This document shows positions 1-9,074 of a stretch of 64,000 nt of DNA, piece after piece. Under the pieces are notes generated by a model. It made no database searches. It saw only the letters and a list, made by a program, of their open reading frames with translations, and had not been told where the DNA came from. Origin of the DNA: an uncultured Muribaculaceae bacterium (lineage in GTDB: Bacteria > Bacteroidota > Bacteroidia > Bacteroidales > Muribaculaceae); contig CAJUJB010000004.1 in assembly GCA_910586595.1 (NCBI GenBank), positions 28,037-92,036 of the forward strand, read 5' to 3'. The stretch's first letter is position 1; each line of letters begins with the position of its first letter. The translations under genes were made by a program, and so were the position numbers.

Positions 1-313
1 TAAAAACATGCGATAAGTGATTTGACACTGCAAAAGTAGGTCGTTGGGAAAATATTATGTGTTTGATTTTTTCCAAATAATGTCTAATTTTGTATTCCAA
101 TACCATTCCAAATCAAAAACGGCGCAAAAGTAAACAAAAACAGACACATTCGGAAATATCTTATGAGTATTTTTGCATTGGGAACAAAATCAGCAGCATA
201 AGACCCCTCTGGGGCGATTTTCGCCTACATAAATAGTATGTGGAATATCTCCTCAAATCATATTTTATCATCCGAACAAGTCTTTTTACTATCTAAACCG
301 TATTCTGAACACC
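1..313. other. Non-coding left edge with minus-strand promoter-like boxes
   Basis: No credible gene. The stretch is A+T-rich. Two copies of CAAAAGTA (31-38 and 124-131) read as TACTTTTG on the minus strand, matching the Bacteroidota -7 consensus TAnnTTTG. They may drive a divergent gene left of the window. Two short hairpins sit near 204-223: a CCCC/GGGG stem and a GGCGA/TCGCC stem. I see no clear plus-strand promoter for the sialidase that follows. Confidence 0.4.
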
Positions 314-1450
314 ATGAAGGCTATTTCATCCTTAATTCTCGCCTTGGCATGCCCCCTCGCATGCGTAGCCGGCACCCCAGGTCTCGACAGCGATTGTTTT
401 GAAAGTCGCTCGATGCTTTTTGCCGGAGGAGACGGATTGTCGAAATTTTACCGCATCCCGGCGCTTGCCACTCTGCCCGACGGAACTATTGTGGCTGTCG
501 CCGACCGTCGACTCGACTCAAACGCCGACCTGCCCAACCGCATAGACATCGTCTGCCGTACATCTTCCGACGGTGGCCTCACCTGGGGCGAGACATCGGA
601 GGTAGCCGTCCATGATGACGGAGGCGGATATGGCGACCCCGCACTCGGTGTCAACCGGCGCGGTGAGCTCGTATGCGTCATGACCCACGGAAACGGCCTA
701 TGGGAGTCAGAGCCCGGCGACCATGCCTATATATATACCAGCACCAGTAAAGACGGTGGGCGCACATGGTCAACCCCGGTCAACGTCACCTCGGGTCTCT
801 TCTCGCAGACCCCTGGAGCCGCCCCGGTGCAATGTGTCACTGCCTTCGCAACCTCAGGCCGCATCCTGACCGCCCGTGACGGCAGCATGTGGTTTGCCCT
901 CGTCACCCGTCCTTCTGAGAAAAAATGGTCTGAGTTATCGGTCTACGCATGCAAGAGCACCGACGGTGGCAAAAGTTGGAAAGCCCTGCCCGTGGCCGTT
1001 GATGAGGATGCCGACGAATCGAAGTTGCTCGAACTTCCGGACGGCGAACTTCTCATGAGCATCCGCAACCGCCGAAAAGGTTGGAGAAAATTTGCCCGCA
1101 GCACCGACAAAGGCAAGACCTGGAGCGCACCCAAGCACTCCACTACCCTCCCCGACCCGGCCATCAACGGCGACATAATCGCCCTTAAGGATGGCACCTT
1201 GCTTCACAGCATATGCGACAGTCACGATACGCGTACAAAAGTATCTCTATTCGCCTCCACCGACAAAGCCGATACATGGTCGAAGGTTGCGGAGATCTGC
1301 CCAATATCAAGTTGCTATACATCTTTAACCATGATCGACGACTCACACCTTGGTATACTATCTGAAGAAGCCTCAAGTCTGGGCGGCCTCAGGCTATGGT
1401 TCACCAGGGTAGACCTCGACAGACTATTCGAGAACCAAAGTCCTAAATAA
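314..1450 (+). CDS. nanH: Secreted exo-alpha-sialidase (neuraminidase)
   Basis: A 378-residue GH33-type sialidase that would release terminal sialic acids from host glycoconjugates such as mucin. Residues 1-20 form an export signal; Cys residues lie near the cleavage region, but no clean lipobox is visible. The family signature FYRIPAL (44-50) supplies the first arginine of the catalytic triad, and the DRRLDSNADLP segment follows at about 64-74. Five Asp-box repeats (SxDxGxTW type) are visible: SSDGGLTW, SKDGGRTW, STDGGKSW, STDKGKTW and a degenerate STDKADTW. This indicates a six-bladed propeller without extra lectin domains. It is the first gene of an apparent unit with the HTCS regulator and the sulfatase-maturating enzyme, which points to mucin foraging. 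The family call is firm; the substrate linkage is unknown. Confidence 0.92.
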   Translation: MKAISSLILALACPLACVAGTPGLDSDCFESRSMLFAGGDGLSKFYRIPALATLPDGTIVAVADRRLDSNADLPNRIDIVCRTSSDGGLTWGETSEVAVHDDGGGYGDPALGVNRRGELVCVMTHGNGLWESEPGDHAYIYTSTSKDGGRTWSTPVNVTSGLFSQTPGAAPVQCVTAFATSGRILTARDGSMWFALVTRPSEKKWSELSVYACKSTDGGKSWKALPVAVDEDADESKLLELPDGELLMSIRNRRKGWRKFARSTDKGKTWSAPKHSTTLPDPAINGDIIALKDGTLLHSICDSHDTRTKVSLFASTDKADTWSKVAEICPISSCYTSLTMIDDSHLGILSEEASSLGGLRLWFTRVDLDRLFENQSPK

Positions 1451-1461
1451 CCATAGAAACA

Positions 1462-1487
1462 GGCGGTGGCACGAGCACGCCACCGCC
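1462..1487 (+). other. Intergenic hairpin between sialidase and HTCS genes
   Basis: The 9-bp arms GGCGGTGGC (1462-1470) and GCCACCGCC (1479-1487) are perfect inverted complements with an 8-nt loop. There is no U-run after it, so it is not a canonical terminator. It may attenuate readthrough or protect the 3' end of the sialidase message. It lies upstream of the true HTCS start. Confidence 0.5.
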
Positions 1488-1507
1488 AGACCTTGTCGAC
1501 CTTACCT

Positions 1508-4500
1508 ATGAAGAAAACTCTACTTTCATTAATCTTGCTGATACTGGCTGCTATTCCTGTCGCAGCGAGCGAATATCTCTGCCGCAATATATCGCTTGAC
1601 GAAGGTTTATCACAAAGCAATGTCACCGCCCTTGCCCGCGACGGTCGCGGATTCCTATGGATAGGCACCCGCTTCGGTCTGAACCGCTACGACTTCGAGC
1701 GTGTAGTGAATTATTATCATGACCCCACTGACCCCAACTCACTTCCTAACAACAGCATATGTGCACTTTATACCGACTCCCGTGGCCGGCTCTGGGTCGC
1801 TTGTGAGTACGGGGTGGCTTATTACGACGAGCTTTCCAACTCATTCATCCAGCTGAGGATAGATGGCCGGCAGCTCGGCGTACGCTCATTTTATGAAGAA
1901 AGTGATGGCCTACTGATGGGAGGCCCCGGGGAGTTGTATTACTACGACTACGCGACCGGCGCCGTTGCCCCACTGCAGGTAAAAGGAGGAAGTAAGGTAT
2001 ATTATACCGCAATACACCGGCGATCGACAGACTTTTACATACTTATCACCCGCTGGGATGGCGCGTGGATTTTCGATCGCACACACGCCACCATTTCACG
2101 CCTTGACCATATCCCCGAAAAAGGCATAATGGCAAGCACGGTCGACACCAGAGGTAACCTGTGGATCTCACCTTACGGAGAAGGCATCACCGCCTACGAC
2201 AGAGCCGGCACGAAGCTCTTCACCCTCACTACGGCCAACTCGACTCTTTCGAGCGACATTATTCTTGATATAACCGACCACGATGGCAGGATATGGCTCG
2301 CCACAGACGGCGGAGGCATCTCCATCTACGACCCAGAGACCGGACAAATCGACAATTCGGCAACCATCACCCCGCTGCGGACTTTAGGAGCCGTCACCGT
2401 GCTCTACCGCGACCTGCATGGCGACCTCTATGCCGGTACAGTCCGTGGCGGAGCCATAGCCATCCGCCCCGTGGCCATGCACACGTTCCAGGAAAGCCGC
2501 GAGACCCGGTTCTCGGCCATAACATCGCTATGCCTTGACAATGAAGGAATAATATGGCTCGGAGACGACGGCAACGGCGTATTGCGATACGATCCTGAGA
2601 AAGAATCGCTCACGGGCATGCCTGCCACCGCAAGGCTCAAAGTGACAGACCTGGAAGAGCATGACGCCGACCACCTTCTCCTGGCAACCTTCGACAAGGG
2701 ATTCATGCTCTTCAACAAACGGACACACCAGCTTGAACCGGCCCCACAATCGCTCCAAAAGTTCTTTACCGAACAATCAAAACGAGCCGTTCCCATATCA
2801 TTGCGACGCTTGTCAGACAATATGATCGCCATTCTCTCCGATCATATAGTGACATATAATCCGCAAGACCGCTCAGTCGACACACTCGCCACCCGCAATG
2901 CCAATGCGCCGCACGGTGCGCTGATGCCATTCTTCAACGAAGGCGGCAGACTGATGGCTGCCGGTTATACGTTCATCTCGGAATTCGACCCTGTTACCGG
3001 CGTACATAGCGAACTCCTGCACCTTGACGACAGTGAACACATATACAGCGCAGCCTTCGACGGCATGCGCACCGTCTATATCGGAACAGCCGACGGAATT
3101 CTATGCCATGACCTTACCACTGGAGAAACCACCCCTATGCCCGGCATCAAAGGGCGTGTGTGCGCACTCGCACTTGAAGGTCGGGGCCGCCTATGGATAG
3201 GCACCAACCGCACGCTGTATCTCAAGCACCTTGATTCAGGCAACCTCACCGTATTCGGCAACAGCGACGGCGTGACAGCCAACGAATACCAGCCTAATGC
3301 CACACTTATCGCACCCGGAAAACTCTTCATGGGCGGAGTCTACGGCCTGCTGCGTGTAAATACCAATGAAATTCAGGCCCTGTTCACCACTCAGCCAGAT
3401 CCGGTGGTAAGTCTTTCAGACGTACAGATCGACGGAGTCTCGGCCTACAGTCATATACGCGATGGCAAACTCGAGGTTTCCGACCGCCATGCCGGCGTCA
3501 CATTATCAGTAATTGACAACGGAAGCAGCTCTCCACGCGCACAGTTATTCCGCTATGAAATAATCGGTGGAGGCACCAATAAGACAATCGAGACCATAGC
3601 GCGCACAATCGAGCTCAATTTCCTAAATGCCGGTCAGAATTACGAAGTGCTTATGGCAACCAACCGCCCCGACGGCACATGGAGCCGTCCGGAAAAGCTC
3701 GTCACACTTGCAGTTCTTGCTCCATGGTATAAATCAGGATGGACATGGACCTTAGGGGCAATATTTGTCATCGGATCATTCATCTACTGGTCGTGGCGCC
3801 GCGAACGCAGGCAGAAACAGCGCATCACGACCCAGATGGAAGCTTACCGGAGCAATACGCTTGAACGGGAGGTGGCTTTCCTCGTGAATACCAACTATGC
3901 CTTACGCACGCCTCTCACTCTTATCTACGCGCCCGTCAAGCTCCTGCTGGAGCAGCTGCATTCAGGGCACCATGTCGAGCTTATACCGGCTCTTGAAGGC
4001 ATCTACCGCAACACCAAGAAAATGCGCGACACCATCGATATGGCCCTCGAACTCCATCATGTAAGTTCCACACCTGAGAAGACTCAACTCACAACCCATG
4101 ATATAAGCCGCTCAATCGACGATGTACTTGCCGCCAACAGGGGTAACCTCGACCTCAAGCACATTAAAGTAAACTACCGGCCTTCGCAGGAAATGTTCCC
4201 CGCCGTATATGACCGCGACCGTCTCGCACTCGTGATAGAGACCCTGCTGCGGAATGCTGTGCAACGCTCGGCCGAGCATGCCACTATCGACATACGTGCC
4301 GTGATGGAGGGCGACTATATACGCGTATCAATATCCGATTCCGGAGAATACCTCGACGACCAGACACTCGGCGAACTATTCTCCAAATACTTCAATGACG
4401 ACAACGCCAAATTCGGCAACAGCCTCGGGTTTGCCTATGCAAAGAACATCATCGACCTGCAAGGTGGCCACATCGGCGCAGAAAACAATGTAGGCGTACC

Positions 4501-5401
4501 CGGCCTCACCGTATGGTTCGAGTTCCCCGCCGCCGGGGCTCCTGCAGCTGAAGCGTACACTAAGCGTCGCCGCAACGAGACAACTCCTGCTCCGGCAGCC
4601 GTAGAGGTCGCAGCAGACATCGACACATCCGATCTAACCGCCATCGTGGTCGAAGAAGACAATGACCTCTGCATGTTCGTGGCCCAGCAACTCTCGATGT
4701 ACTTCGGGCGCGTGCTACATGCCTTCAACGGCAAAGACGCCTTACTGCTCATCCGTCAGTACCAACCCGACATAGTAATTTCCTCAGTGATGTTGCCCAT
4801 AAAAAGTGGCCTCGAGCTATGCCGGACAGTGAAAACCTCGCCAGAAACGAGTCACATTCCCGTCATTCTGCTCACAGCCATCAAAGAAGGATCTGCCCTC
4901 GAAAACGGTTATGGAGCCGGCGCCGACTCGTACCTTTCCAAACCTTTCGACGTCAACGTTCTCCTTACCCGTTGCCGCAACATCCTGCACACACGCTCGG
5001 TGATCCGCAACCGCTACGCCTCACCAGAGGCAGCCTCTTCCTCCAAGAAGCAGATGGCCAACGCCGACGAGACATTCATACTCAAAGTCAACCGCATCAT
5101 CACTGACAATATTTCCAATCCGGAGTTCAGTGTCGACACCGTAGTAGAGCTCATGGCCTCAAGCCGGTCGGCCTTATACTCCAAATTCAAAGAAATATCT
5201 GGCATGACCATCGGCGCATATATAGCCGATTACCGTCTACGCCGAGCTAAAGAACTGTTGCTCGAAAGTTCTTTGTCGGTAAGCGAGATTTCCGAAATGC
5301 TCGGATTCAGCTCACAGCGTTACTTCAGCACATTCTTCAAAGAACGTACGGGCATGTCGCCATCGACTTTCCGCTCCACGCAAAACGCATCTGAAAAATG
5401 A
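1508..5401 (+). CDS. Hybrid two-component system regulator with degenerate phosphorelay sites
   Basis: A 1297-residue one-protein regulator. Its parts in order are a signal peptide (MKKTLLSLILLIL...), a long periplasmic beta-propeller sensor with repeated LWIGT-type blades (about 20-690), a Y_Y_Y-like domain, one membrane helix (about 750-770), HisKA and HATPase regions (about 785-1020), a receiver (about 1050-1165) and an AraC-type helix-turn-helix (about 1195-1290). I chose the ATG at 1508 because it begins the signal peptide; an in-frame ATG at 1466 only adds a charged lead. The H-box reads NTNYALRTPL where the family has NISHELRTPL, so the phosphoacceptor His is Tyr797 (codon TAT at 3896). 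The receiver reads VISSVMLP where VISDVMLP is expected, so the acceptor Asp is Ser1093 (TCA at 4784). The acidic pair is EE instead of DD, and the ATP-binding G1 and G2 boxes have lost glycines (SDSGEYL; GNSLGF). The receiver Thr and Lys and the DNA-binding domain look intact. It probably controls the neighbouring glycan genes without classical phosphotransfer. Confidence 0.9.
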   Translation: MKKTLLSLILLILAAIPVAASEYLCRNISLDEGLSQSNVTALARDGRGFLWIGTRFGLNRYDFERVVNYYHDPTDPNSLPNNSICALYTDSRGRLWVACEYGVAYYDELSNSFIQLRIDGRQLGVRSFYEESDGLLMGGPGELYYYDYATGAVAPLQVKGGSKVYYTAIHRRSTDFYILITRWDGAWIFDRTHATISRLDHIPEKGIMASTVDTRGNLWISPYGEGITAYDRAGTKLFTLTTANSTLSSDIILDITDHDGRIWLATDGGGISIYDPETGQIDNSATITPLRTLGAVTVLYRDLHGDLYAGTVRGGAIAIRPVAMHTFQESRETRFSAITSLCLDNEGIIWLGDDGNGVLRYDPEKESLTGMPATARLKVTDLEEHDADHLLLATFDKGFMLFNKRTHQLEPAPQSLQKFFTEQSKRAVPISLRRLSDNMIAILSDHIVTYNPQDRSVDTLATRNANAPHGALMPFFNEGGRLMAAGYTFISEFDPVTGVHSELLHLDDSEHIYSAAFDGMRTVYIGTADGILCHDLTTGETTPMPGIKGRVCALALEGRGRLWIGTNRTLYLKHLDSGNLTVFGNSDGVTANEYQPNATLIAPGKLFMGGVYGLLRVNTNEIQALFTTQPDPVVSLSDVQIDGVSAYSHIRDGKLEVSDRHAGVTLSVIDNGSSSPRAQLFRYEIIGGGTNKTIETIARTIELNFLNAGQNYEVLMATNRPDGTWSRPEKLVTLAVLAPWYKSGWTWTLGAIFVIGSFIYWSWRRERRQKQRITTQMEAYRSNTLEREVAFLVNTNYALRTPLTLIYAPVKLLLEQLHSGHHVELIPALEGIYRNTKKMRDTIDMALELHHVSSTPEKTQLTTHDISRSIDDVLAANRGNLDLKHIKVNYRPSQEMFPAVYDRDRLALVIETLLRNAVQRSAEHATIDIRAVMEGDYIRVSISDSGEYLDDQTLGELFSKYFNDDNAKFGNSLGFAYAKNIIDLQGGHIGAENNVGVPGLTVWFEFPAAGAPAAEAYTKRRRNETTPAPAAVEVAADIDTSDLTAIVVEEDNDLCMFVAQQLSMYFGRVLHAFNGKDALLLIRQYQPDIVISSVMLPIKSGLELCRTVKTSPETSHIPVILLTAIKEGSALENGYGAGADSYLSKPFDVNVLLTRCRNILHTRSVIRNRYASPEAASSSKKQMANADETFILKVNRIITDNISNPEFSVDTVVELMASSRSALYSKFKEISGMTIGAYIADYRLRRAKELLLESSLSVSEISEMLGFSSQRYFSTFFKERTGMSPSTFRSTQNASEK

Positions 5402-6618
5402 ACACTCCACTGCCCTCCCCATTCTCCTATCCACTCTATCTCATGGCCAAGCCGGCCGGCCCTGCCTGCAACCTTGCCTGCGAATACTGTTATTATCTGG
5501 AAAAAGCAGGACTTTATCCAGCCCCCGGCAGGAAATACATGAGCGATGAGACTCTTGAAAGATATATAAAGTCATACATCGAAGCCCAGACTGTGCCAGA
5601 TGTCCAGTTTGTATGGCACGGAGGTGAGGCCATGCTCCGCCCGCTCGACTTCTACCGTAAAGCCATGGAGCTCCAGCAGCGCTATGCCGGAGGCCGCAGA
5701 ATTGAGAATTGCCTGCAGACAAACGGCACCCTGCTCAACGACGAATGGAGCCGTTTCCTGCACGACCACGGCTGGCTCGTGGGCATCTCGATTGACGGCC
5801 CGCAGGAATTCCACGACGAATATCGCCGCAGCCGCGACGGAAAACCATCATTTCTTAAAGTGATGCGGGGAATAAATCTGCTGAAAAAACATAAGGTCGA
5901 GTGGAATGCCATGGCTGTGGTAAACGATTTCAATGCCGACCATCCTGCAGAGTTCTATAACTTTTTCAAATCAATAGGCTGCCAATACATCCAATTCACA
6001 CCTATAGTCGAACGGACGACGCCTCAGGGAAATCTCGCCTCTGGGAGTGGAGAAGGAGAACTGACGCCCTTCTCAATCACACCCGAGCAATGGGGAAGGT
6101 TCCTCTGCGAGATATTCGACCTTTGGGTGAAAGAAGATGTGGGCCGGGTATTCGTACAGATATTCGACGCGACCCTGGCCAACTATGTCGGCGTCGAGCC
6201 CGGTCTATGCACGCTCGCCCCACATTGCGGCCATGCCGGAGTGATGGAGCACAACGGCGATGTGTATTGCTGCGACCACTTTGTATTCCCGGAATACAAA
6301 CTTGGCAACATACACACATCAAGCGTGGTGGAGATGATGGGAAGCCGCAAGCAACAGGAATTCGGGGCGGCCAAGCAAGGCAGCCTACCCTCACAATGCC
6401 GGAGTTGCAAATGGCATAAGCTATGCAACGGCGAATGCCCCAAAAACCGCTTTGCAGTCACCTCTGACGGAGAGGCAGGCTTGAACTACCTATGCCAGGG
6501 CTACCGCAAATTTTTCGCACACACAGAGCCCTACTTCCGGTTTATGGCCGACGAGCTGGCGGGGCAGCGACCGCCAGCCAATGTCATGAAGGCCGAGATC
6601 AGAAACTCATTCGCTTGA
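5398..6618 (+). CDS. Anaerobic sulfatase-maturating enzyme (radical SAM/SPASM)
   Basis: A 406-residue radical SAM enzyme that would convert an active-site Cys or Ser of sulfatases to formylglycine in the cytoplasm. The SAM-binding cluster motif CxxxCxxC is at Cys24, Cys28 and Cys31 within KPAGPACNLACEYCYY, typical of anSME. The C-terminal third carries the SPASM cysteines (CTLAPHCGH, YCCDHF, CRSCKWHKLCNGECPKNRF and a final LCQGY) for two auxiliary Fe-S clusters. The length is normal for the family. The start ATG overlaps the HTCS stop (ATGA, 4 bp), implying translational coupling. No sulfatase lies in this window, so its clients must be elsewhere. The 3' end overlaps the convergent TPR gene by 20 bp. 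Confidence 0.92.
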   Translation: MNTPLPSPFSYPLYLMAKPAGPACNLACEYCYYLEKAGLYPAPGRKYMSDETLERYIKSYIEAQTVPDVQFVWHGGEAMLRPLDFYRKAMELQQRYAGGRRIENCLQTNGTLLNDEWSRFLHDHGWLVGISIDGPQEFHDEYRRSRDGKPSFLKVMRGINLLKKHKVEWNAMAVVNDFNADHPAEFYNFFKSIGCQYIQFTPIVERTTPQGNLASGSGEGELTPFSITPEQWGRFLCEIFDLWVKEDVGRVFVQIFDATLANYVGVEPGLCTLAPHCGHAGVMEHNGDVYCCDHFVFPEYKLGNIHTSSVVEMMGSRKQQEFGAAKQGSLPSQCRSCKWHKLCNGECPKNRFAVTSDGEAGLNYLCQGYRKFFAHTEPYFRFMADELAGQRPPANVMKAEIRNSFA

Positions 6619-8662
6619 TAAGATTATATGCCGGCACAATGCCGAGCTCACCGGCTTTGCTGAGGTCGGCCACGCCTTCATTGCGTCGGCCGGCCCTTAA
6701 TGCTATATAACCGCGGTTATAGAAGGCCTCGCCGAAGTCGGGCTTAAGTTCGATAGCCTTGGTAAAGGCCTCGGTAGCCTCAGGATAATCTTCGAGCTCC
6801 ATAAGTATATTGCCTCGGTTGAACCACGCCACGGCCGTACGTGGCGAAAGCTCGATAACCTTGTCGTAGTCGGCGAGTACGTCCGAAAGGGCCTTACGCG
6901 CCAATGAAGCTCGGGTGATGGCGTCGGTTGCCTTCGGGGAGGCCTCATTCCGCTCAAGCAGATAACGGCTGTAGCGTGCCTGCGCGCGCACCATATATGC
7001 CAGCGCGAGGTCTGGAGTCAGCTCAACGGCCCGCGAGGCATCTTTCTCGGCATTGACGTAGTCACGCACGGTGATGAAGTCGAGGGCTCGTCCGATAAAG
7101 TCTACAGGGCGGCCTGCATGGGTGGCAAGGTAGGAATTATAATAGTCGATCGATTGGAAATGCCTTGCAGCCGTCAGCTCGTCGATAGTCGGCACATCAT
7201 TGGTCACCACCAGCACGAAGCGAAGCATGCGCGTGGCATTCAGGTCATCGACCTCGCGGATATAATAGGTGTTGCGCCTCAACTCTGTGGGAGACGAGTA
7301 GAACGACAACATCATGAGAGGCTCTGTCTCAACATTCAGGTTACGATCCTGCACACGGCCACGGATAGCCGAGTTATTATATTCCTCGCGGAAATCGGCG
7401 TTATCGTCTACCGTAAGCAGCTTGGCGAAACGGCGCGACACATCAGCTTCAGAAGCCAGATCGCGGCTATTATCAGATGAGGATTCTCCCTGGGATGAAT
7501 CGTCGGCACCGGGCTGGGCTGCCGCAATATCGCGATTGTATTTCTCAGCCACCTCCGGAGTGAGCGAGCGGGCAAGCGCTTCGCCCTTCTTGAAATCGGC
7601 CTCAGCCTTGGCAAGGCGACCCTGATCGCGATATACAGCACCGCGCAGATAATAGGCTCCGGGGAAATCGGGGAAACGCTCCGCCACACGCGTAATATCG
7701 GCAGCCGCGGCATCATAGTTGCCTTTGGCTCGTTGGATTACGGCACGGTTATACAGCGCCCTGTAATCGTCGGGTTCCAGTTCGAGCACACGGTCAAAGT
7801 CCTGCAGAGCCAGGTCGTTGGCGTTAACTTCCATCAGCAGCAAGCCTCGGTTGAATAACGCGACGGAGTTGAGAGGATCTATGGTCAGAGCATAGTCATA
7901 ATCTTCCATGGCGCCACTGTATGAATCAAGTCTGTAGCGGAGGAAAGCCCTGTTGATATACAGACCCGCCATACGAGGCTGGAGCTTTATAGCCTGGTCG
8001 ATATCGGCGAGTGCCCGCTCGAAGTCGCCGTCGGAGTTGATGGCGATGTCGGCACGCATAATATATGCATTAAGAGCCTTGTCATTTATCGACAGAGCCT
8101 TGTCAATATCGGCAAGCGCGGCCACAGTATCCTCGCGGGCCAGCTCCATGCGGGCACGCCCGAGATAGGCATTCTCAAAACCCGGGTAATACTTTATCAA
8201 TTCAGAAAATGTCTCGGCCGCCGCATCATATTCTTTTATTTCGTTCAGAGCCATGGCCTTGTTGAACATAAGCAGACGGTTACGAGGTAAAAGCTTCAAG
8301 GCCTCGGAGTAGTCTTCAATGGCAAGACGATTGCGCCCGAGATTCTGGCGGGCCACACCACGCACCTCCCACGCATCGGAGAGGTATGGATTGAGCTCTA
8401 TGGCCTTCGACGCATCAGCTTCAGCTCCGGCATAATCCTCAAGATTCAACTTGGCGATCGATCGCAGGAAATATGGCTGGGCAAGATATGGCTTTGCCTG
8501 GATAGCCTGATTGAAATACTGTATCGAGAGCATATAGTCCTCGAAGTATAGGGCATTCTGCCCCACACGCATCACCTGATCAGTATTGACCTGGGCCGTG
8601 GCAGCAAATGAGTAGGCAAGAGAGAGGATAAAATATATGATTGGTCGAAAATTCGCGGTCAT
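6599..8662 (-). CDS. Tetratricopeptide-repeat protein, exported
   Basis: A 687-residue TPR protein with an N-terminal signal sequence (MTANFRPIIYFILSLAYSFAATAQ region). At least eight consecutive TPR units span roughly residues 30-370, with recurring alanine/tyrosine consensus such as AIELNPYLSDAW. A non-TPR middle segment (about 385-500) is Ser/Asp-rich at its beginning. A second TPR block (about 515-670) ends in AIELKPDFGEAFYNRGYIAL. Such proteins are protein-protein scaffolds, often at the cell envelope in Bacteroidota; no specific partner is suggested here. I chose the ATG at 8662 rather than 8680 because the likely -7 box (8678-8685) overlaps the earlier codon. It runs tail to tail into the anSME gene with a 20-bp overlap. 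Confidence 0.82.
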   Translation of the reverse strand: MTANFRPIIYFILSLAYSFAATAQVNTDQVMRVGQNALYFEDYMLSIQYFNQAIQAKPYLAQPYFLRSIAKLNLEDYAGAEADASKAIELNPYLSDAWEVRGVARQNLGRNRLAIEDYSEALKLLPRNRLLMFNKAMALNEIKEYDAAAETFSELIKYYPGFENAYLGRARMELAREDTVAALADIDKALSINDKALNAYIMRADIAINSDGDFERALADIDQAIKLQPRMAGLYINRAFLRYRLDSYSGAMEDYDYALTIDPLNSVALFNRGLLLMEVNANDLALQDFDRVLELEPDDYRALYNRAVIQRAKGNYDAAAADITRVAERFPDFPGAYYLRGAVYRDQGRLAKAEADFKKGEALARSLTPEVAEKYNRDIAAAQPGADDSSQGESSSDNSRDLASEADVSRRFAKLLTVDDNADFREEYNNSAIRGRVQDRNLNVETEPLMMLSFYSSPTELRRNTYYIREVDDLNATRMLRFVLVVTNDVPTIDELTAARHFQSIDYYNSYLATHAGRPVDFIGRALDFITVRDYVNAEKDASRAVELTPDLALAYMVRAQARYSRYLLERNEASPKATDAITRASLARKALSDVLADYDKVIELSPRTAVAWFNRGNILMELEDYPEATEAFTKAIELKPDFGEAFYNRGYIALRAGRRNEGVADLSKAGELGIVPAYNLIKRMSF

Positions 8663-8677
8663 GGGTGTAAATTTCGA

Positions 8678-8685
8678 CAAATTTA
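8678..8685 (-). promoter_or_regulatory. -7 promoter box of the TPR gene
   Basis: CAAATTTA on the plus strand is TAAATTTG on the minus strand, a full match to TAnnTTTG. It ends 15 nt before the chosen ATG. No convincing -33 TTTG at 19-21 bp was found. Confidence 0.45.
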
Positions 8686-8739
8686 CGAATTTTCCGTGAA
8701 CTTCCGACCAACCGAACGATTCAGAGGCGTGAAAATACC

Positions 8740-9033
8740 CTAAATCTGTTCCTCTACGTTCCAGACAAAAGCCCTAAGGCCCAGCTTCGGTCTTTCATCG
8801 TTGAAACGGCGTAGTTTTTCAAGCACAATAGGCACACGATGGTCTTCTACCACAGTTATGATTGCCGACGCCATCGAAGGCCAGGCGTGCGAGCCATAAT
8901 GGGGCTCGCCATCGACCGACCCACGCCCGGTGACTTGTTCCCATGAGGTGAATCCCCGGCAGTTGGAGCGCTCGAGCATATCGACAATTCTCTCGTAATG
9001 CGCCTGATCAAAGGCTATGAATATTGATTTCAT
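8740..9033 (-). CDS. PII-like protein associated with RND efflux
   Basis: A 97-residue cytosolic protein beginning MKSIFIAFDQAHYERI. Its size and pattern (beta strand, helix, a Gly/Ser/His-rich T-loop-like segment, then VVEDHRVPIVLEKLRRF) resemble the PII/GlnB-like small proteins often encoded next to RND transporters in Bacteroidota. It is the last gene of the efflux operon, 41 bp after the pump. A role as a ligand or metal sensor that modulates the pump is inference from this linkage. It has no helix-turn-helix and no signal peptide. Confidence 0.65.
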   Translation of the reverse strand: MKSIFIAFDQAHYERIVDMLERSNCRGFTSWEQVTGRGSVDGEPHYGSHAWPSMASAIITVVEDHRVPIVLEKLRRFNDERPKLGLRAFVWNVEEQI

Positions 9034-9074
9034 ATTTTCTTTATGTCATTGAAAGGTAAACATCCACCCTGCAA

